From Vespa crabro (lineage: Eukaryota > Arthropoda > Insecta > Hymenoptera > Vespidae): a DNA stretch of 64,000 nt. The notes beneath the pieces were generated by a model, which searched no databases, was not told where the DNA came from, and was given only the letters and a program-made list of their open reading frames with translations. The position numbers and the translations under genes are program-made. Positions 55,705-64,000 of the stretch are shown here, in pieces. The stretch's first letter is position 1, and every line of letters starts with the position of its first letter. The DNA lies in contig NC_060960.1 in NCBI RefSeq assembly GCF_910589235.1, positions 2,893,839 through 2,957,838 of the forward strand, written 5' to 3'.

Positions 55705-55905
55705 TATACATACATACATACATACATACATACATACATACATACATACATACATACATACATACATACATACATACATACATACATACATACATACATA
55801 CATACATACATACATACATACATACATACATACATACATACATACATACATACATACATACATACATACATACATGCATACATGCATACATACATGCATA
55901 CATAC
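55705..55905. repeat. (CATA)n tetranucleotide array
   Basis: About 50 units of CATA with a few CATG variants near the right end. Because the unit has no stop in several frames, it creates long false open frames on both strands. Confidence 0.97.
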
Positions 55906-58681
55906 ATATATATACAAACAGGATATTTTACTGAACTTGAATACTAAAAACACCTTTCTTGCACCAATGATGCGAAACGTTTCACAAAAAAATAATTAGA
56001 TTCAAAGCAACTGCATTTAAGTAAATATAAAATTTTTTTTTTAAATCACTCTTTTCTAAGATTTCAATGCCATCGATGTTTTTTTTTAAATCAATCTACA
56101 TATTTTTATTATTACACTGTTGTAACTTAATAACAAACTAATCTGATTATATTAATTTGTTAACCCTATATATAGATAATTTTGAGTAAAAAGATTCATG
56201 TATTATATAATACTTATATATACATACATACGCACACAATTATACACATTTGTATTTCCTACTTCCATATGCTTTCTCTATCTCTTTTCGTCTTATTGTC
56301 TTTCTGCATGCTCTTAGTAGCTTTATTACGTTACCGTAAACACATGCGATAGATGTCTATAGTTTACTTTTAAAACAGATTACACAATGATCGAGGCTAT
56401 GAAAATATGTATTTACATGCAGCAAGGTTAATCTCTGTTTCCTGTTTGAAAAATGTCGATTATCGATGACTATTATTTCCTTTAACTCAACTTCCGTCAT
56501 ATAATAAAAGTAAAATACCAGTTGTTAATTCATATATTACATATATTATATATTACATATATAATATATGTGTAAGAGTTCTTTAATATAAAACAAATAG
56601 ACACACACATACACATATACACATGTACACATATAAAATACGAAATATACTTCAATTAAAATTATGTCATTTATTAAAAAAAATCGATTAATTTGGTGTT
56701 GACTTGGATTTCAATTAAAACCTTAATTTTATGAAACTCTTTTGTTAGACATTGTATATTATAATTCTCTATCAATGTTAAATGATGGATAGATCGATAT
56801 TATAGTGACTGATCGTGACACATATTTATATACCTATTGATTAACAAAGAACCTTAAGCTATGAAAGTTATCATTTAAATAGCTTTCGATACGAGGCCAC
56901 TTTCATTTATAAACGAGTCAACTTTAAAACGATCTGTCTAAATATTTACGAAGTTTTTTTTTAATATGTCAAGGACGGAACAATTTTAATCTTTAGTTCT
57001 TTTATTTTCTAATAAATAACATACAGTATTTATCGTATATTATGTGCGCGTGCGATGCGTGTACACATATGCGTGTATGTGCACATACGCTTAAATAAAT
57101 ATGTAACTATTGCGTGTACTATTTCTTAGTTTGCATGCTTTAAGCCATTTAGCATATATATGCGTAGTGTAGTTAGATCAATGAAGATACGAGTAAGTAA
57201 TATTAATTATTATCACTTGCTTAACTCGTGATTTCTCCTAAAATATAAAGTCATTTCTTGCAGTTTGTCGATAAATTTTATGGAAAAGAATATTTATACT
57301 ACTTAATATATCTTTATTAACTTCTTTATTCACTTCACTATACAAACGCACACATACATATCAATATTGTTGAAATTCAGACTAAAAGTTAAATATTTTC
57401 ATTCATAAATTATTTATAACTAGTAAATAGCACGTCCCTCTCACGTTTCAATTTTATATGTATAATAATAGAAATACATCGTATTACAAAAAAGCATTCA
57501 TAAGCGTATACAATGTAGTACGTACTATGTTCACATAGATTATAGTGAGTCACAGTAAGCATATTTTCTGATTAACATTTCTTCAAAAGCAATTTGGAAA
57601 GATTACCACACCCATCGTAGGTGATATCTGTATTCTCTTCTTCAAATACCACATAAAAAGATAATCTTTTTCAAGAAAAAGATCCACATATGTATATCAT
57701 TAAGTTTTTGAATTGAATATAATCTGATCAGAGATATTTTTGTAAAGCATACATACATACGTACATAGGTATACATATATATATATTCTTATTTAATAAT
57801 TTAATAATGATCAAATGGAAAAGGAAGGGTATTGAAAAAAATCTTAAAATAAAATTTACAAAATATAAATTAATTATTAATATCATTCTATTGTTAATAA
57901 TTATTGAAATATTAGAAGATTTTCCTATAGTATGACAATTCAACAAATGATGAAAGAAAGTCAGGTGTTTATAATAATAACCAAGTTTTTCTACTGCTTG
58001 TCAAACAATCGATTCAGGATATATTTCTAAAGAACACTTGAGGAAAGTGATTCATTCTTCCTGGATATTGCCCGATATATGATTTTCACATTCATTTCAA
58101 AATACATTGATAAAAATACAATTTTTTTGATGTATGCGCGCACATATAATAATCATATGAAACTATATTATTTATAAAATAATTAGTAATTATATATACT
58201 ATTAATTACGTCAACCCTTTCTACGATCTTTTAAATAAAAATAAAACAAAAATTGTTGTCAAATATGTTATACAAAAGGATCAGTGTATATTTTACATAT
58301 AATAGTTAATAACTATTAATTATACATTATATTAAAATATTTTAGATGAAAGAGGAACAAAAGATTATTATCAATAAGGATATTCTAGAATTTATCATGA
58401 TCTAGATTAAAAATAATGTAACAAAATTTTTAATAAAATAATGATAAAAAAGAAAAAGAGAAAGAAAAAGAGAATTATTAATAAAAAATGATCAATATCA
58501 ATACTTTTTCCAGCTAATGATCATTATAATCATTAGACATCTTTAAAACGTAAATTATTCTCGAGCACGTGCTAATATCTCAATGAAGTATTTTTACGTT
58601 TGATTTTATCGATATTACGATTTTAGTATAGCGTGCTTTGAGTACGTTCACGTCGAATGTGAATGAAGCTTAAAACATCGT

Positions 58682-58740
58682 CGTCGAGGACGACGACAAC
58701 GACGACAACGACGACAACGACTACAACGACAACGATAACG
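58682..58740. repeat. Imperfect GAC/AAC trinucleotide repeat
   Basis: GACGACGACAACGACGACAA continues as mixed GAC and AAC units for about 55 bases at the left of a GC-richer block that extends to about 58870 upstream of gene F. It is likely 5' UTR or promoter sequence, since no long open frame with a family match crosses it. Confidence 0.7.
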
Positions 58741-60273
58741 CTTCGGCTTTAGGATAGTTGCGCCGTTTACACGGCATTAGAACTCAATGCGTCACGTTCG
58801 GCGTTCCAGTTTAACTCGCGCCTTCTCGGAGCGTGTTTCGCTTCTTCGCTGACAGCTTTTTTAAAAAATCGCGGACAATGTGCAATCATAAAGCATTAAC
58901 TGAATCATCTTAATCGAGAAATTTCATCTCATTGGTCGTTGAAAATCAGATATATTAAAAAATAAATAATAAATATTTCTCATTTTTCTTTTTCTGTTTT
59001 TTTTTCTTTTCTTTTTTTGATTTTTGTTTTTTTTTTTTTATGAAAGTGAATTGAGTTTGACAGTGTCAAGTATTAGTAAATTCCAAAAAAACAACGTAAA
59101 TTTTTCAATAATTTACAATTAGTGATTGTTTTGGACAAATAAACGTAACGTAACGTGATTAAGGTATGGTTGAGCGATTATTTATACTTTTTTTTTCTTT
59201 TTTTTTTTTTTTTGTATCACAGTTAATTCCATTAATAATACGCAATTAGTCCATTGTTAATTGTTATTGCTTCTAGTCATCTGAGATTAACTTCGTTTGT
59301 TCGTAAGATTATAAAAATTATAAAAATTGGATAGTATTGTGTGATCGATAACACGTGGGTGTTATGAATGAGAGCAAATTCCAATAGCATAGGTCAGGTA
59401 TACCTACGATCGAAGGAATTTTAAAATATTTACAAGACGTTATTTATGAAAACGAGCAAGTTCTATTTTTTCTTTCTTTTTCCTTTTCTAAATTTCCTTG
59501 AAAATTATCCGGCAACGATCGTCACATAATTAGTATGCTTTAGGATATTTTATATAACGTTAATGTATGACTATTCTCATAATTTTCATGAAATTTCGTA
59601 AATTTCATGGAAAACAGGATTATGTTATCGACGTTATCTTAAACTAGTTTCCTTTCGTTTTTTATTCACTTTCGATAATACCTACCTTTACTTCCTACGA
59701 ACGAACTCGTTTTTTAATATTGCAAGCTAGATTTAGAACGCGTTATCAATAGTTCAACGCAATACTTTTTCCAAATGTCGAACTATAGATGATACAAGTG
59801 CGTTGAAAATAGTTGTTCAAAGAACAAATGAAAAATAGTATGTGTAAAAGTATAACATATCTTTTAATTATTATAATTAATTCGCCATATTGAGAGAAGA
59901 AAAAAAAAGAAAAAAAAAAAAAAAAAAAAAAAGATTTGGATTAAGATACGCAAAATGAATGAAATTTTTTAATATGACAAAGATATGATGTAAATAATTA
60001 AATTGAATTTTTTTATATACATCATATGAACAATTTAATACGAAACTCATAAAGACAGACATAAACATGCAATTTCACTGCTTTTTTTACCCTCATTTAT
60101 TTACCCTTTTTTACGAGTCAACCCCAATGTAATGATGTTTATCACTGTGTATGTCGTAGGGCACACTATTCTGTTCTCGCAAAGGTGTAATAAAAGATAT
60201 TGATCGTCGTTAAAGGTAGATCTAGTATTTCTTCAAGCTGGGCGACAGTAGGGGAAAACATCGCAGGGTCAGA

Positions 60274-60378
60274 ATGGCCGACGAAAATCAACGAGCAACT
60301 CAAGTTCCCAAGGAGAATAAAATCTCAAAACATGTTACCATTTTTTTTAAAGTGATCGAAATTGTGAGTATATACTTG

Positions 60379-60443
<65 letters not shown>

Positions 60444-61875
60444 CTATACATTATAATCGATTGATCAAAAATATTGATTAAAAAAAAATTTAATAAAGAT
60501 AATAAAAGAAAAAGAAAAGAAGAAAAAAATTGACAGAGTACATTTATATTCACAGATTTTAGCCATCTTCGCGATTGGTCTTTTGGTTGATCCTTTAAAT
60601 TCGTTTCAACGAGTCTTTAACAAGTCACGATTTAAATTAGACGATGCAGCATTCATTTATGTAACAGTCGCTGGTTATATTATGATAAATTCGCTTTTTA
60701 TCATATGCCATTTGCTGGGCGATCGATTACCAAAAAGAACGGTAAGTGTTCTATAAGAAAATTTTTCAATCGTTTGTTCGTCAAAATTCTATATACCCGT
60801 GTTTCGTAATTATTGTTCAAAAAATGATATCGATATTAATTATAATAAGACATATATATAAACATGTATTATAGTATGCAAAGAAATACCTATTTTTTTT
60901 TTTATTCGTTTATACAGCTGACTCATTATTAAAGTCACGACGTATACGATAATAATTACAAGCCACATCAAGGTATTTAGAAGTAACATCTTTCCTTCAT
61001 GAGTATGCACCCAGATGTAATAGTATCGGTACATGCTTTACGAACGATTGAAATTTGTTATAACGTAATATAAAAACCCTATTGTTTGCGATATTTCGTA
61101 AACCATTTAATTCACACACGAAATTCATTAGTTATCCGTCACGGTTTAATTTGATTTTTACATGTCCGATTAATTATTCAAATGATATCAACGACCAAAT
61201 GGTTTTTTAATTTACATGATGATGAAATGTTCTTTCTTTTTTTTTTCTTTCGAAGAAGAATACATAGAGAAAATTTTTCGTATATGTACGTATATATGGA
61301 AAGTTTTTGAATAATTTTTAAAATAATCTTCGCGAATACAGGAAAAAAGGAAAATTAACATTTCGATATAAAGTATTCTTATGTTTGCAATCATACATAC
61401 TTAATGAGACGTAATAATTCATATAACAACTAACACATTAATCTATGAGAATGACTTTTCTGATTACGTGTTTGAAAATCGTAATCGATCTTACGTGACT
61501 CGGTTTTATAAGCAATTGAAGAATTTTATTTAAAAATCGTTTTAATTTTGTTGATAAAACAATTTCAATTTTTATAATAAAATTTTTATTTATAATTTTT
61601 ATTTATTTCTCTTTCTTTTTTTTTTTTAATTTTATTTTTTACAGATGATATTATTTGCTTCATTGGGTGCGATTCTACATATAATAGCGGGTAGCCTAAT
61701 CGTTCACAACTGGCGTACTATTCAAAGGCCCTACTACCACATGCAAAATAACGAATTATATCCGAGCAAACAATACATGGACATGTTAATATCTTCTTCA
61801 GTTTTTGTCTTTATAAACGCTTTGACTTTCGTTGTGGAAATTTGTTTGATTCTAAAATATTCAACGAGAACATGA
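60274..61875 (+). CDS. Small four-TM protein F (Ssk cluster)
   Basis: Exons 60274-60363, 60556-60741, 61645-61875 (TGA); both introns phase 0; 168 residues. Start MADENQRATQVPKENKIS, a soluble N-terminus, then spans around ILAIFAIGLLVDPL, FIYVTVAGYIMINSLFIICH, ILFASLGAILHIIAGSLIV and ISSSVFVFINALTFVVEICL. The loop between the last two spans holds HNWRTIQRPYYHMQNNELYP. The 5' context GTCAGAATGG supports the start. Same early intron phases as Ssk and genes B, D and E. No ortholog recognised. Confidence 0.75.
60387..60440. repeat. (TA)n microsatellite
   Basis: Pure TA tract 24 bases into intron 1 of gene F. Confidence 0.93.
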
Positions 61876-63134
61876 GAATCTACAAAAATGGATGATCAGC
61901 TCGAACGAAAGTATTATTCTTGAGGCATAATAAATCAATAATATTTATCAATAAATAATAAATATTCATCGATAATTTAAAAGAAAGATTTTGTGATCAA
62001 ATGGTTATCTGAAAGGTAAGAATTACCACCGATTGTGTTCGTAAAAAAAATATTATCGAAATCAGATCCATTTCTATGTTCAGATCCATATGTAATTTCT
62101 AATCGATTGTGTCTTATCAATCAATTAAATTAACTTTAATTTTTATAATATTATTACATTTGTCGTCTGCACCCAATGTTTGGAAATATAAATGTAATTT
62201 AGAGTTCTCAGATTTTAAATGATTTTTCGAAAGAAAAATATTATAAATATTTACGTATATATAATGCTGAAATCCAAAGTTTATACAATATATCTTGTAA
62301 GAAATCTTAATGTTATGTAATTAATTAATATGCATAGATACGTATACAATTATAAGCAATGAATCCGTCCATATATATTAATGATAACAATGATAATTCG
62401 TAAAATAGTATAGTATTTACAAATGAATATTTTATACGTATTATCAAAGATTATATAAAACATTTATATGTAGAACATTAGAAAAGAAATTGCTATCGTT
62501 TATAATTCTTTAATATTCACTATGTAACTATTATATATCAAATTGTTTAACATAGCAGCACCTTGATCACTTGTACAATTAAATAATAGGCAATTTATAT
62601 TAATATACTTTCAGTTTTCACTGCGTTAAGTAATTATTATCAATAATATGTATGATATAGTTGAAACAATAAAATTACATAAAAAGAAAGTTATATATCG
62701 ATTATATTCAGTCATCTTATGTATAGTACGTCCGTTTTAAATGTATACACGGGATTATTAAAAATCGTAATCATTAAAAATCTAAAAAATGTTTCAGATG
62801 AATGTTATCAATGTCAACTTGTTCCTATTGTCTCTTTGAAATTAGCATGAAAGCACATAAACTCCGAGTAACTTTTCTGCTGTATAGATCGGGTAACGTT
62901 AATGAAGAGGGTACATCAAATTTGAAGCCGGCACGTGTAAAATACATGTGTGGGTAGTGTTTTGAAAACAGTTTGATATTAGTTATAAAAATATATAATG
63001 ACGAATATAAGATTCCATTTAAAAATTTATATGTGTATTTTACAGGTTACCGAAAAATTTAATAATTTTCGCTATGACGTGACACTACATTTGTATAAAA
63101 CATTTTTTTCCATTTTTAATACTTAAAATAATCG

Positions 63135-63198
<64 letters not shown>

Positions 63199-63431
63199 GT
63201 ATATACTGTATATATGCTGTTATGAAATAATATCGATCATGTGATGATCCTGATTTTCTACTGTATTCAAGTCGATCTAAGAAATTTTAATCGGATATGT
63301 TCGATTATGGTTAAATACGTAATTAATTTTTATATAAGGGAATATAAGTTTTTTAGGAGATGACACTTGATAAATTTGTGTGAAATTAATTCATGATACC
63401 AACTACTTATAACTCACAATTTTATCCTCAG
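61876..63431. other. Intergenic or intronic region before gene G
   Basis: AT-rich, with an (AT)n tract at 63138-63193. The first coding exon of gene G should lie here; a minimal candidate is ATG AAG AGG at 62900, followed by a GTACAT donor in phase 0, but it is too short to support alone. Confidence 0.45.
63138..63193. repeat. (AT)n microsatellite
   Basis: Pure AT tract upstream of the first visible exon of gene G. Confidence 0.93.
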
Positions 63432-64000
63432 GAACAGGAAATATCGTACGATGAAGAATACGAACATGTACCGATAATAAAACCTATACGAATTGTACAA
63501 TTCGTGAGTAGTTAAACAACAACTATTAAAAGTTTGTTTAACAAACTTATAAGATTTTCGTATGATTTAGTTATTATTGGCTTCCCTCATTGGCTTAACC
63601 ATCTACACATGTATCAATAAATCTCCTTATACTGAAGTAGACAAAATTCTTTTGTTTTTGGCATTTGGTACATTTTTCTTCATAACATTTATTGACATTA
63701 TCAGTCAATTTGGTGGTGATCCAATAACGGAAACACCGGTTGGTCAGAGTTTTACTTTTTTACATTTTTATAAAAAAATAATAAATATTCAATAGCTTAT
63801 CTAAATGATTGAACTAATTTTTAAAAAGTATATATATATATATATATAGATTATAAACTTTTATTACTTTTAGATGTTCCTATTCGGAGTAATCGCTGCG
63901 GTAATTTTATTATTAGCTGCATTCCAAATTTTTAGTGTTACTAGAAGAGACGAAGTAAATGATACCTGGAAACTCATGACAGCGATTGTTTTATCCATAA
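63432..64000 (+). CDS. Small multi-TM protein G (Ssk cluster), partial at both ends
   Basis: Exons 63432-63503, 63571-63738 and 63874 to the window edge; the two visible introns are phase 0. The first visible exon is soluble and acidic (EQEISYDEEYEHVPIIKP), then come spans around LLLASLIGLTIYTCI, ILLFLAFGTFFFITFIDII and LFGVIAAVILLLAAFQIF, followed by RRDEVNDTWKLMTAIV. Exon arrangement parallels gene F. The donor GTTGGT at 63739 is non-consensus but is the only one in phase. The start exon is not identified and the C-terminus is off the edge. Confidence 0.65.

Larger units (their letters stand above)
54222..60273. other. Six-kilobase gap in the cluster, no gene seen
   Basis: AT-rich, with a 200-base ATAC/CATA tetranucleotide array (55705-55905), many short CACATA/TATA tracts (56220-57120) and a GC-richer block at 58620-58870 that may be a promoter of gene F. 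I found no membrane protein exon in it and no missing AdSL exon. Confidence 0.6.

Noticed and set aside
55580..55999. Long overlapping open frames on both strands rich in Tyr-Ile-His-Thr or Met-Tyr-Val-Cys
   Set aside because: They are translations of the CATA tetranucleotide array, which lacks stops in several frames.

Overview
The window is eukaryotic and, from gene content, insect. Genes are split by AT-rich introns with GT/AG junctions, microsatellites are very dense, and the recognisable proteins are an insect-type nicotinic receptor subunit, adenylosuccinate lyase and Snakeskin (an arthropod smooth septate junction protein). A hymenopteran such as a wasp or bee is my best guess from gene style and base composition; this is inference, not proof.

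Layout. (1) 5-17579 (+): a complete 12-exon coding region for an alpha-type nicotinic acetylcholine receptor subunit (554 residues). Its introns hold microsatellites, two MITE-like elements and several GC-richer islands, one with a perfect CRE palindrome. (2) 17580-22730: 3' UTR and gene-poor DNA. (3) 22731-24685: an orphan acidic exon (+) and a six-exon polytopic membrane protein gene (-) with two apparent frameshifts in homopolymers. (4) 25730-28788 (+): a gene with four tandem 480-base phase-1 exons, each encoding a Myb/SANT-like DNA-binding domain, preceded by a truncated copy. An inverted dead copy of the exon (29041-29294) lies next to a dead mariner transposon (29320-30474). (5) 30477-46546: gene-poor AT-rich DNA with an orphan exon near 35.2 kb, a TATA-driven candidate spliced transcript (38.3-42.6 kb), and a long pyrimidine-rich tract with a 28-base minisatellite. 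(6) 46547-48287 (-): adenylosuccinate lyase, five exons, with the first coding exon not found. (7) 48816 to the end: Snakeskin followed by at least six more small genes for proteins with three or four membrane spans. They share early phase-0 introns and lie mostly head to tail, with one divergent pair. This clustered family next to Ssk is the strongest candidate for an undescribed system.

The receptor acts in cholinergic synaptic transmission, adenylosuccinate lyase in purine synthesis, and Ssk in the epithelial paracellular barrier. Whether the Ssk neighbours also act at junctions is a hypothesis from position, size and gene structure.
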